Origin: Methanobrevibacter sp.
Lineage (GTDB): Archaea; Methanobacteriota; Methanobacteria; Methanobacteriales; Methanobacteriaceae
Assembly (NCBI GenBank): GCA_031289975.1
Contig: JAITOM010000267.1
Span: forward strand, 1 to 6,813
Direction of reading: 5' to 3'
DNA: 6,813 nt
The notes below the pieces were generated by a model, which was not told the origin of the DNA, ran no database searches, and saw nothing but the letters and a program-made list of their open reading frames with translations. This document shows positions 1-6,400 of this stretch, in pieces. The number at the start of each line of letters is the position of its first letter. The stretch's first letter is position 1. Position numbers and translations under genes: made by a program.

Positions 1-1
1 A

Positions 2-79
2 GGTTTACAATTGTTTAATTCGCCCCTGGGTAATGGGTTAAAAGCTTTGAGAGAAGGAACTCCACAATATGAGTTCTAA
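2..79 (+). CDS. tnpB: C-terminal end of a TnpB-like (IS200/IS605 OrfB) protein, cut by the window edge
   Basis: The open frame entering from the left edge ends in NGLKALREGTPQYEF followed by TAA at 77-79. Only about 25 residues are visible, so no catalytic RuvC residue or zinc finger can be checked. The assignment rests mainly on what follows directly: a short spacer and then a GC-rich hairpin of the kind that closes IS200/IS605 and IS1341-type elements right after tnpB. TnpB proteins are RNA-guided nucleases encoded by these elements, with the guide RNA made from the 3' end of the gene and the right end. Whether the gene upstream is intact, or accompanied by a tnpA transposase, cannot be seen. 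Another transposon-encoded protein is possible. Confidence 0.6.
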   Translation, partial: GLQLFNSPLGNGLKALREGTPQYEF

Positions 80-80
80 T

Positions 81-120
81 CAACAAGAATCCCCTGTCTT
101 TAGACAGGGCGAGTATCAAG
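81..120 (+). mobile_element. Right end of an IS200/IS605-type element with terminal hairpin (candidate omega-RNA 3' part)
   Basis: A perfect 8-bp stem, CCCTGTCT (92-99) and AGACAGGG (102-109), sits 12 nt after the tnpB-like stop and is followed by CGAGTATCAAG (110-120). It is a GC-rich island in otherwise extremely AT-rich DNA. Subterminal hairpins just after tnpB are the hallmark of these elements, which lack terminal inverted repeats and make no target duplication. In characterised TnpB systems this part of the transcript forms the scaffold, and the bases just outside the element act as guide. The exact end is inferred to lie near 120, making TATTATAACTTATTATAG the first flanking bases. Confidence 0.62.
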
Positions 121-526
121 TATTATAACTTATTATAGTATGAAACTTAAATTTTTGCAAAAATTATTACTTTTAATTCTTCTTAAATCAATTTTTTTAA
201 AATTAGAATTATTATTTTTAGAAAATAAATAAAATAAACTATTTAATTATAAATTAATAGAATTTATTAAATATTTTCGAAAATTATAATATAGTGATGT
301 AAAATATGTTTGTAATTAATCATTTATTTTTAAATATTTTATTTTTAAAAATTTCAATTAGTATTAAACTAATTTTTTAAATAATAATTTTTATTTTTTT
401 ATTTTTAAAAATAATAAATATAATTTATTTAATTAAAAATTTAATATTTATAGTGGACTTTAAAAATCTCATTAATTACAAACATTATTTCATATACTAT
501 ATTAATAATTTTTAGAGATATGTATT
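121..526. other. AT-rich intergenic spacer, no gene seen
   Basis: About 400 bp of almost pure A/T with no supported reading frame on either strand. Visible structure is limited to a 7-bp inverted repeat AATTAGT/ACTAATT (356-362 and 368-374) and a 16-bp palindrome TTATTTTTAAAAATAA (399-414). The same 16-mer recurs at 6736-6751 in the far flank, which base composition alone could explain. The right part probably contains the promoter of the PIN gene. Confidence 0.7.
491..504 (+). promoter_or_regulatory. Weak candidate TATA element for the PIN gene
   Basis: CATATACTATATTA lies about 25-35 bp before the ATG at 527, a plausible place for an archaeal TATA box serving a short-leader or leaderless transcript. 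The ribosome binding site before this ATG is poor (only AGAGA at about 513-517), which would fit a leaderless start. In DNA this AT-rich, chance matches are common. Confidence 0.3.
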
Positions 527-982
527 ATGAAAACATTAAAAGCTTATATAGAAAATTCTGTTATTGGAGGTTATTTTGATGATGAATTTAAAAAACCAAC
601 TAAAAAACTTTTCGATGAATTTAAAAAAGGAAATTATAAAGCAGTGATTTCATCCCATGTGATAGCTGAATTAGAAAAAGGCGCACCAGAATATGTAGTA
701 ATGAATTTAGATTCAATTGACTATAAGAAATATTCAGTGAATGATGAAATGTTAGATTTAGCTGAAAGATATTTGGATGAGGAAATTGTCAGTGAAAAAT
801 ATCGTGGAAATGCTTTACATATAGCAATTGCCACTATAATTGATGTTGATGTTTTAGTAAGTTGGAATTTTAAGCATATAGTTAATTTAAATAAAATTAA
901 ACTATTTAATTCTGTTAATCTTAAAGAAGGATATAATTTATTAGAAATAAGGACTCCACAAGAGGTTTTAAAAGATGGATAA
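527..982 (+). CDS. PIN-domain (VapC-like) ribonuclease family protein
   Basis: A 151-residue protein of typical PIN size. PIN proteins are metal-dependent RNases that use a cluster of acidic residues and are often toxins of type II toxin-antitoxin pairs. Recognisable blocks are YIENSVIGGYFDDEF (residues 7-21), HVIAELEKG (44-52), ALHIAIAT (96-103), VSWNFKHIVN (111-120) and a C-terminal LEIRTPQEVL. This matches a PIN subfamily usually found beside a small partner protein. The first catalytic position, often Asp, is Glu9 here. Glu48 is the second. The position just before ALHIA, usually Asp, is Asn95. The fourth lies in the SWN motif (Asn114). The acidic site may therefore be weakened, so RNase activity is uncertain. 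The next gene overlaps it by 8 bp, suggesting translational coupling. Confidence 0.82.
   Translation: MKTLKAYIENSVIGGYFDDEFKKPTKKLFDEFKKGNYKAVISSHVIAELEKGAPEYVVMNLDSIDYKKYSVNDEMLDLAERYLDEEIVSEKYRGNALHIAIATIIDVDVLVSWNFKHIVNLNKIKLFNSVNLKEGYNLLEIRTPQEVLKDG
961..966 (+). promoter_or_regulatory. Ribosome binding site of the small PIN partner
   Basis: AGAGGT, inside the end of the PIN gene, is 8 nt before the ATG at 975 and matches the GGAGGTGA-type Shine-Dalgarno core. It supports the start at 975 and the reality of this short gene. Confidence 0.5.
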
Positions 983-1124
983 AGAAAAAAAATTTGATTG
1001 TATTAAATTTAAAAATGATTTACAATCAAAATTACTAAAAGACAGTAAAGCAAAAAATATGAGAGAATATGTTGATTATGTTAATAAAATAGCTTTAAAA
1101 TCCCCACTAAATAGGAAGCTGTGA
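975..1124 (+). CDS. Small PIN-associated partner protein, possible antitoxin
   Basis: A 49-residue lysine-rich frame starting MDKEKKFDCIKFKNDL and ending ALKSPLNRKL. It begins inside the last codons of the PIN gene (8-bp overlap ATGGATAA). The opening KKFDCIK followed by a long amphipathic helix resembles the short proteins commonly encoded next to this PIN subfamily, which are presumed antitoxins. That role comes from gene context, not from a motif. The family is often somewhat longer, and sequence beyond 1124 belongs to an unrelated fragment on the other strand, so the C-terminus may have been trimmed by a rearrangement. I see no DNA-binding domain. Confidence 0.6.
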   Translation: MDKEKKFDCIKFKNDLQSKLLKDSKAKNMREYVDYVNKIALKSPLNRKL

Positions 1125-1168
1125 AAAATTCTTATTAATTGGTGTTTTTAAATATTGGCTAATGTTTG

Positions 1169-1489
1169 TCAAGTAGTGGGTGGTTTACCTATTTTTTTAT
1201 TCCATCGTGCTTTTCTTAATGTTAAATAATCTTCTTTGGATTGTTTGGAGTATAATATTTTCTTTTCTGATCTTGGGAATGTTTGTATGAAGTAATTTTC
1301 TATTTTATCGGATGTTTTTTGTTTAGCAACTAAAGAATCATGTTCTGACCTATAATAAGACTTACAATCATTACATTTATATTTTTGTGCGGAAACACTA
1401 AGATTTTCATCTTTATTAACTTTTAATTTATCCGTTCCATTATAAACTACATCTTCACTGTTACAATTCCTACAGTTATCTTTTTCATT
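1169..1489 (-). pseudogene. Zinc-ribbon protein fragment without a start codon
   Basis: The minus strand reads about 106 codons from 1489 down to TGA at 1171-1169. Two Cys pairs are clear: CRNC near the N-terminus and CNDC about 33 residues later, with a charged insert between them (a zinc ribbon). Then comes a lysine-rich tail including LRKARWNKKIGKPPTT. Zinc ribbons like this open many transposases and DNA-binding proteins, but I do not recognise the family. No ATG, GTG or TTG opens the frame near the first Cys pair; the frame simply runs on into the antisense of the KilA-N gene. Its 5' end therefore appears to have been lost at a junction near 1488. A second in-frame stop (TAA) follows 8 codons after the TGA. 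Confidence 0.55.
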
Positions 1490-2312
1490 GCCTAAAAATA
1501 TTCCTAAAGAAACTATAAAGGTTAAAGATAAAGAAATAAGTCTAATTACTACAAATGAAAATGATTATATTTCGATTACCGATATTGCAAAATATAAATT
1601 GGGTTATCCTAAGGATGTGATTAAAAATTGGTTAAGAAATAGAAATACAATAGAATTTTTAGGTATTTGGGAGAGTTTATATAATCCGAATTTTAAAGGG
1701 GTCGAATTCGACCTGTTTAGAAAAAAAACAGGTTTAAATTCATTTGTATTAACTCCCAAAAAATGGATAGAAAATACAAATGCAATAGGTATAATATCTA
1801 AATCAGGATGTTATGGTGGTACTTATGCTCATAAAGATTTTGCATTTAAATTTGCAAATTGAATTTCAGTCGAATTTGAATTATAGATTGTTAAAGAGTT
1901 TCAAAGACTTAAATAAAATGAAATAAAATCAAAAGAATGGAATCTTCAAAGAACATTATCTAAAATTAATTATACAATCCATACTGACACAATAAAAGAA
2001 ATAATCCTACCAAAGTTGCTTTCTCCAAGCCAAATAAACTTTGTATATGCTAATGAAGCCGATTTATTAAATGTTTCTCTTTTTGGTAAAACTGCTTCCC
2101 AGTGGAGAGATAAAAATCCAGATAAAAAAGGAAATATTCGAGATCATGCTACACTTGAACAATTTGTCGTTCTTTCAAATTTAGAAAGTATCAATGCACT
2201 TTTGATTCATCGAGGGATTTCACAAGAAAGTAGGATAATTGAACTTAACCAGATTGCTATTACACAAATGACTTCATTAATAAAAAGTAAACAACTTAAG
2301 CAGTTAAAATAG
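1488..2312 (+). pseudogene. KilA-N domain protein (phage-type) broken by three nonsense codons
   Basis: One continuous 275-codon frame encodes a KilA-N domain protein, a DNA-binding family common in phages and integrated elements and often linked to antirepressors. The N-terminal part holds DYISITDIAKYKLG, VIKNWLRNRNTIEFLGIWE, LTPKKWIENTNAIGIISKSG and GGTYAHKDFAFKFAN. The C-terminal part holds INFVYANEADLLNVSLFG, NIRDHATLEQFVVLSNLES and a helical tail. The halves are interrupted by TGA (1860-1862, where family members have Trp in FANWIS), TAG (1884-1886, expected aromatic) and TAA (1914-1916). No indel occurs, and the intervening sequence still reads like the family (VKEFQRLK, KEWNLQRTLSKINYTIHTD). 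The only start is a TTG at 1488 with no ribosome binding site, next to the zinc-ribbon fragment, so the true 5' end has probably been lost as well. Confidence 0.85.
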
Positions 2313-2401
2313 TAAAAATTTTTATGAATTTCACCCAAAAAATAATATTAATATTTATTAGTGGTATTAAATAAATTATATGTTATAAAAAAAATTTAGA
2401 G

Positions 2402-2409
2402 TTTATAAA
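2402..2409 (+). promoter_or_regulatory. Candidate archaeal TATA box for the MNT-HEPN operon
   Basis: TTTATAAA lies 39 bp before the ATG at 2441. Initiation about 25-30 bp downstream would give a short leader. The region 2313-2440 is otherwise plain AT-rich DNA. No good Shine-Dalgarno sequence precedes either possible start, consistent with a short-leader or leaderless message. Confidence 0.45.
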
Positions 2410-2440
2410 ACATTTTTTAAATTAAATAATTATTATTCTG

Positions 2441-2761
2441 ATGATAATAATGGATAGAAAACAGATTGCAATTGACTTTGCTAAAAATTTAGATCATAGT
2501 GAAATCGAAAAAATACTTCTTTTTGGTTCTGTTGCTCGTGGGGATGATAATAAAGATTCCGATATAGATATTCTTATTATTATTAAAAATATTGATGATA
2601 AACTTAAAATTAGAGATGATATTTATAGTAAAGTATGGGATGTTCTTATTCGAACAGGAGAATCTATTTCTATTAAAATAAAAACTATTGAACATTATAA
2701 TAAATATCGCGAATTTTCTTTCTTTTCTAATGTGAATAATGATGGTGTTATAATTGGATGA
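2441..2761 (+). CDS. mntA: MNT-type minimal nucleotidyltransferase, antitoxin of an MNT-HEPN pair
   Basis: A 106-residue protein with the nucleotidyltransferase signature LLFGSVARGDDNKDSDIDIL (residues 27-46). It shows the Gly-Ser of the nucleotide-binding turn and the metal-binding Asp41 and Asp43. In type VII toxin-antitoxin systems, MntA silences a HEPN RNase by adding AMP to it. Here a HEPN gene overlaps the 3' end by 8 bp, supporting this role. A third carboxylate usually expected on a later strand is not obvious around ESISIKIKTIEHY, so activity is uncertain. The C-terminal FFSNVNNDGVIIG is typical of HEPN-linked members. The start may be ATG 2441 or ATG 2450 (MDRKQIAIDF), the latter nearer to how relatives begin. 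Its HEPN partner is broken, so it may now be an orphan. Confidence 0.8.
   Translation: MIIMDRKQIAIDFAKNLDHSEIEKILLFGSVARGDDNKDSDIDILIIIKNIDDKLKIRDDIYSKVWDVLIRTGESISIKIKTIEHYNKYREFSFFSNVNNDGVIIG
2744..2747 (+). promoter_or_regulatory. Ribosome binding site supporting a TTG start for the HEPN gene
   Basis: GGTG sits 6 nt before TTG 2754 and matches the core of the GGTGA site used by Res. The alternative ATG at 2758 is in a frame that stops after 10 codons, so the TTG is favoured. Confidence 0.45.
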
Positions 2762-2930
2762 GGCAAAATCAATATTTAACAATGCTTTAGAGTTTATTGA
2801 AGATTTTAAAATAGCTATTAATAATGAAAGATATAAAATGTCTATTAATCGCTCTTATTATGCTGTTTTTTATGGGGCTAAAGCTTTACTGTCTAAAAAA
2901 GGAATACATCCAAAAACTAAATATTATTGA
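2754..2930 (+). pseudogene. hepT: HEPN-domain toxin, N-terminal half, truncated
   Basis: From TTG 2754, overlapping the MNT gene by 8 bp (TTGGATGA), 58 residues can be read up to TGA 2928-2930: MDEAKSIFNNALEFIEDF, ERYKMSINRSYYAVFYGAKALL, then KKGIHPKT. The RSYYAVFYGAKALL block and the GIHPKT turn are typical of HEPN proteins paired with MNT nucleotidyltransferases, which are usually about 120-130 residues long. HEPN toxins are RNases. The His common after RxYYAxF in relatives is Tyr here. After KT the text stops looking like the family and turns into AT-rich DNA, so the gene is broken. A probable C-terminal remnant lies at 3303-3418. Confidence 0.78.
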
Positions 2931-2959
2931 AAAATAGCAAAAATTAGAAATTTTTTGAC

Positions 2960-2982
2960 TTATAAAATCATAGATTTTATAA
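2960..2982. repeat. Perfect 10-bp inverted repeat (hairpin)
   Basis: TTATAAAATC (2960-2969) and GATTTTATAA (2973-2982) are exact complements around an ATA loop. It begins about 30 bp after the stop that truncates HEPN. It might be a terminator-like or element-end structure, but AT bias makes such repeats fairly likely. Confidence 0.5.
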
Positions 2983-3220
2983 ATATTAATTTAAAATCAT
3001 TTATATTAATTAAAATATATTTATATCATTTAAAATTTAAAATTATAAATTTTTATAAAATAATATTAAAAATTAAATAATTTAATAAAAAAATTTTTCA
3101 TCCAAAATTAAAGAACTTCTTCAAAATGACTATATTAAAAAATTTTATTTTTTAAAATTATTCTTTATATTTTTATTAAGTTAAAATTTAAAAGTTTTAT
3201 TTAAATTATTTTTTAAAAAC

Positions 3221-3236
3221 GGAGAATAAATTCTCC
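3221..3236. repeat. Palindrome 1 of a pair: GGAGAAT-AA-ATTCTCC
   Basis: Perfect 7-bp arms separated by AA. The central octamer AATAAATT is shared with the second palindrome, whose centre lies 21 bp away. The GG and CC ends stand out in this AT-rich stretch, arguing against pure composition. Confidence 0.65.
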
Positions 3237-3239
3237 TAA

Positions 3240-3259
3240 GTTGAAAATAAATTTTCAAC
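3240..3259. repeat. Palindrome 2 of a pair: GTTGAAAAT-AA-ATTTTCAAC
   Basis: Perfect 9-bp arms around AA, starting 3 bp after palindrome 1, with the same AATAAATT core. A partial third arm (GAAATTCAAC, 3265-3274) follows. The pair lies about 170 bp before the Res start. It could be a paired binding site, an RNA stem pair or the end of an element. Confidence 0.65.
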
Positions 3260-3302
3260 AATAAGAAATTCAACAAAATAAATTAAATTTAAAATTAAAA
3301 AT

Positions 3303-3418
3303 AATGATTTTTCTAAAATTAAAGTTTCCTAATATAGTGAAATTAAAGAAGAATCATCCTCTGAAATTATTGATAATATGGAAAAGAAGATATTAATAAA
3401 GAAATAAAAAATTCTTAA
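3303..3418 (+). pseudogene. Probable C-terminal remnant of the HEPN gene
   Basis: One frame reads NDFSKIKVS, stop (TAA 3330-3332), then YSEIKEESSSEIIDNMEKK. After an apparent single-base frame change it ends DINKEIKNS and TAA 3416-3418. HEPN proteins of the MNT-linked type typically end in an acidic segment of the form DY-x-EI-x-EE followed by a helix with an E-x-I-x-x-A/M-E-x-F-I-x-E-I-K pattern, which this matches well. It therefore looks like the 3' end of the gene truncated at 2930, with the middle lost or replaced. The remnant stop is 13 nt before the Res start, so HEPN and Res may once have been adjacent in one transcript. The match is by eye and could be coincidental. Confidence 0.45.
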
Positions 3419-3420
3419 AA

Positions 3421-3426
3421 AGGTGA
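3421..3426 (+). promoter_or_regulatory. Ribosome binding site of res, fixing its start at 3432
   Basis: AGGTGA matches the archaeal GGAGGTGA consensus and is 5 nt before ATG 3432. The GTG at 3423 lies inside this site and is therefore an unlikely start, although it opens the longest frame. Confidence 0.75.
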
Positions 3427-3431
3427 AATTA

Positions 3432-6400
3432 ATGGCAATGAAACTTAAATTCAATGCAAACTTAGATTATCAAAATGATGCTGTATCATCAGTAGTAGGT
3501 CTATTTGAAGGTCAAAATTCTATGAGGGGATACTTCACATTCACTGGTGAGGTTCCAATAGACACTGGTGCTAATGAGTATACTGGACAAGGTGTAGCTA
3601 ATAAATTTGATATTTCATCTAATGAAGATATATTAAATAATTTAAGGAAAATTCAGACGAATAATCAACTTGCTCCATCTGAATCTCTTTCTGCTTCAAC
3701 TATGGATTTTAATATTGAGATGGAAACTGGGACTGGTAAGACTTATGTTTACTTGAAAACTATTTTCGAACTAAACAAAAAATATGGATTTACTAAATTT
3801 ATCATTGTTGTTCCAAGTTTAGCTATTAAAGAAGGGGTTTATAAATCCATACAAATTACTAAGGATCATTTTCAAGGTTTGTATGAAAATGTTACCTATG
3901 ATGCATTTATTTATGATAGTTCTAAATTAGAACAAGTTCGTAACTTCGCTGTTAACAGTAACATTCAAATCATGGTTATTAATATTCAAGCTTTTAGTAG
4001 GAGTTTTAATCCTTCTGCATTGGATGATTCCAAAGAAACTAACAGTACAAACATTATCCACAGACCAAACGACAGATTAAATGGATATAAACCTATTACT
4101 TTAATTCAGGAAACAAATCCTATTGTGATTATTGATGAACCTCAATCTTCAGTAAGCACAAATAAATCAAAGGAAGCCGTTAAATCTTTAAATCCTTTGG
4201 TTACTTTACGGTATTCTGCTACCCATAAAGAAATTCAGAATTTAGTGTATAAATTGGATGCTATTGATGCTTATAGTATGAATCTTGTTAAGCAAATTGA
4301 AGTTGCTTCATTTGAATCTCGTGATTATCATAATGAGGCTTATTTAAAATTAATATCTGTGGATGGGAAAAAACAAACCGCAAGAGTTGAAATAGATCAA
4401 CTTAAAAATGGGCAAGTTAAAAGAAAAATAGTTACAATTAAACATGGGGATGATTTATCCAGTATAAAACTTTCAAACAGAGACATTTATAATGGATACA
4501 TTGTTAAAGAAATCTATTTTGAAAAAGAGAATGAATATTTGAGTTTTACTAATCAAAATGATATTTTAAGAATTGGTAAAGCTATTGGAGATATGGATGA
4601 TTTAGCTATTAAAAGACAGCAGATTAGAAAAACTATTGAAGAACATTTAAATAAAGAACTTAGACTAACAAGACAGGGAATTAAAGTTTTAAGCTTATTT
4701 TTTATTGATAAGGTAGCAAATTACAGAAGCTATGATGAGGAAGGAAATTCTTTGAAAGGAATTTATGCAAGAATTTTTGAAGAGGAATACAAAAAATTAA
4801 TTTCAAAACCTAAATATTCTACTTTAACCAAGGATGTTGATATTGAAACGGCAGTAGAAGAAATTCATAATGGTTACTTTTCACAAGATAAAAGTGGAAA
4901 AAATAAAGGTAAATTTAAAGACACCTCAGGCACCACCAATGTTGATGATGATACTTACTCTCTTATAATGAGACATAAAGAAAAATTATTAAGTTTTGAT
5001 TCTAAACTTAGATTTATTTTCTCTCACTCTGCTTTAAGAGAAGGTTGGGATAATCCTAATGTTTTTCAAATTTGTACTTTAAATGAAACTAAATCTGCAT
5101 TAAAGAAAAGACAAGAAATTGGAAGAGGTTTAAGATTAGCTGTTAATCAAGATGGAGAAAGGATTAAAGATAAAAATATAAACATCTTAACTGTAATGGC
5201 AAATGAAAGTTATGAAGATTTTGCAAAAACACTTCAAAAGGAATATGAAGAAGAAGGAATTAAATTTGGAGTTATTGAAGAGGATGCTTTTGCACATATT
5301 CCTATGAAGAATAGACAAGGAGAAATTGAACCAATAGGTAAAAAAGATTCAAAACAGATATTTAGATTCTTCATTGATTTGAAATATATTAAGGCTGGAG
5401 TTAAGGATAGTGGTAAAGTTCTTGATAAATTAAAGTTAGCTATTGAACAAGGTAATGTTGAAGTTCCAGAGAGATTTAAGGATATAAAACCTTTAATTGT
5501 TGAGGTGGTTAAGAAAAGTTCAAGTGATATTCCAATCAAACCAGCCACAAATAGACGAACTGTTAGAACCAATAAAAGAGTTTATTTGGATCCTAATTTC
5601 AAGGAATTTTGGGATAAAATTAAATATAAAACTACTTATTCTGTTGATTTTGACACAGAAGAGTTAATAGCTAAGTGTGTGGAAGTTCTAAAAGATTTAG
5701 ACATTAAAACTCCAAAACTTTTATATTCTAAGGCAGGAATAGCTATTGATGCTTCTGGAGTTAAAGTTAATGAAAAAGGAGTAATGCTTGTTCACTCGCA
5801 AGAACATGAAATAGCTCTTCCAGATATTGTGACTTTCCTTCAAAATGAAACATTCTTAACAAGAAAAACTATTGTGAATATTTTAATTAAGAGTCAGACA
5901 TTAGACCAGTTCAAGAGAAATCCACAAGAATACATGGAGGAATTTTTAAAAATAATCAATCAAGAATTAAATGGTATGTTAATTGATGGTATTAGATATA
6001 CTAAGTTAGGTGATCACTACCTTCAAGAACTATTTGAGGATAGTGAACTATTTGGTTACTTAGAGAAAAACTTACTTGAAAGATGTGAAAGTGAAAGTTC
6101 TCTTTATGATCATATTATCTATGATTCTGAAACTGAAAAGAATTTTGCAGAAGAATTAGAAAATGATGAAGAAGTATTAGTTTATACTAAGCTACCTGGA
6201 TGGTTTAAAATTAATACTCCTATTGGAAATTACAATCCTGATTGGGCGATTTTATTTGAAATAGATGGTGAGAAGAAACTTTATTTTGTGGTTGAAACTA
6301 AAGGATCTACAAATCAATATAAATCATTAAGTCAAAGTGAAAAAGATAAAATAATATGTGCTAAAAAACATTTTGAAGCTTTAAATAATGGTGTACAATT

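Larger units (their letters stand above)
2931..3302. other. AT-rich stretch splitting the HEPN gene
   Basis: About 370 bp of A/T-dominated sequence with no convincing gene. It holds a 10-bp inverted repeat at 2960-2982 and two neighbouring perfect palindromes at 3221-3259. An imperfect 15-bp direct repeat, CATCCAAAAACTAAA (2907-2921) and CATCCAAAATTAAAG (3099-3113), brackets its first half; it could be a target duplication, a duplicated piece of HEPN coding sequence or chance. A short frame, SKIKELLQNDYIKK (from about 3102), might be further decayed HEPN. Insertion by a small non-coding element or slow decay would both explain it. Confidence 0.55.

Noticed and set aside
1884..1886. TAG in the KilA-N gene read as pyrrolysine
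   Set aside because: TGA and TAA stops lie within 30 bp on either side in the same frame, so recoding of one would not restore the protein.
2016..2312. Separate 98-residue gene starting at an internal Met (TTG codon)
   Set aside because: It is in the same frame as the KilA-N gene and encodes that family's C-terminal part, so it is treated as one broken gene.
2489..2782. Minus-strand open frame of 97 codons opposite the MNT gene
   Set aside because: It is antisense to a clear nucleotidyltransferase; its translation is low-complexity Ile/Asn/Phe-rich with no domain.
3221..3274. CRISPR array
   Set aside because: The palindromes differ in sequence, are only 3 bp apart, and there are no repeated units with regular unique spacers.
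3423..3431. GTG start giving a longer Res
   Set aside because: The GTG is part of the AGGTGA ribosome binding site; ATG 3432 has ideal spacing and fits relatives better.
5234..5572. Minus-strand open frame of 112 codons inside res
   Set aside because: It lies wholly opposite the conserved Res frame, and the product (rich in Ser/Leu/Ile) has no recognisable motif.
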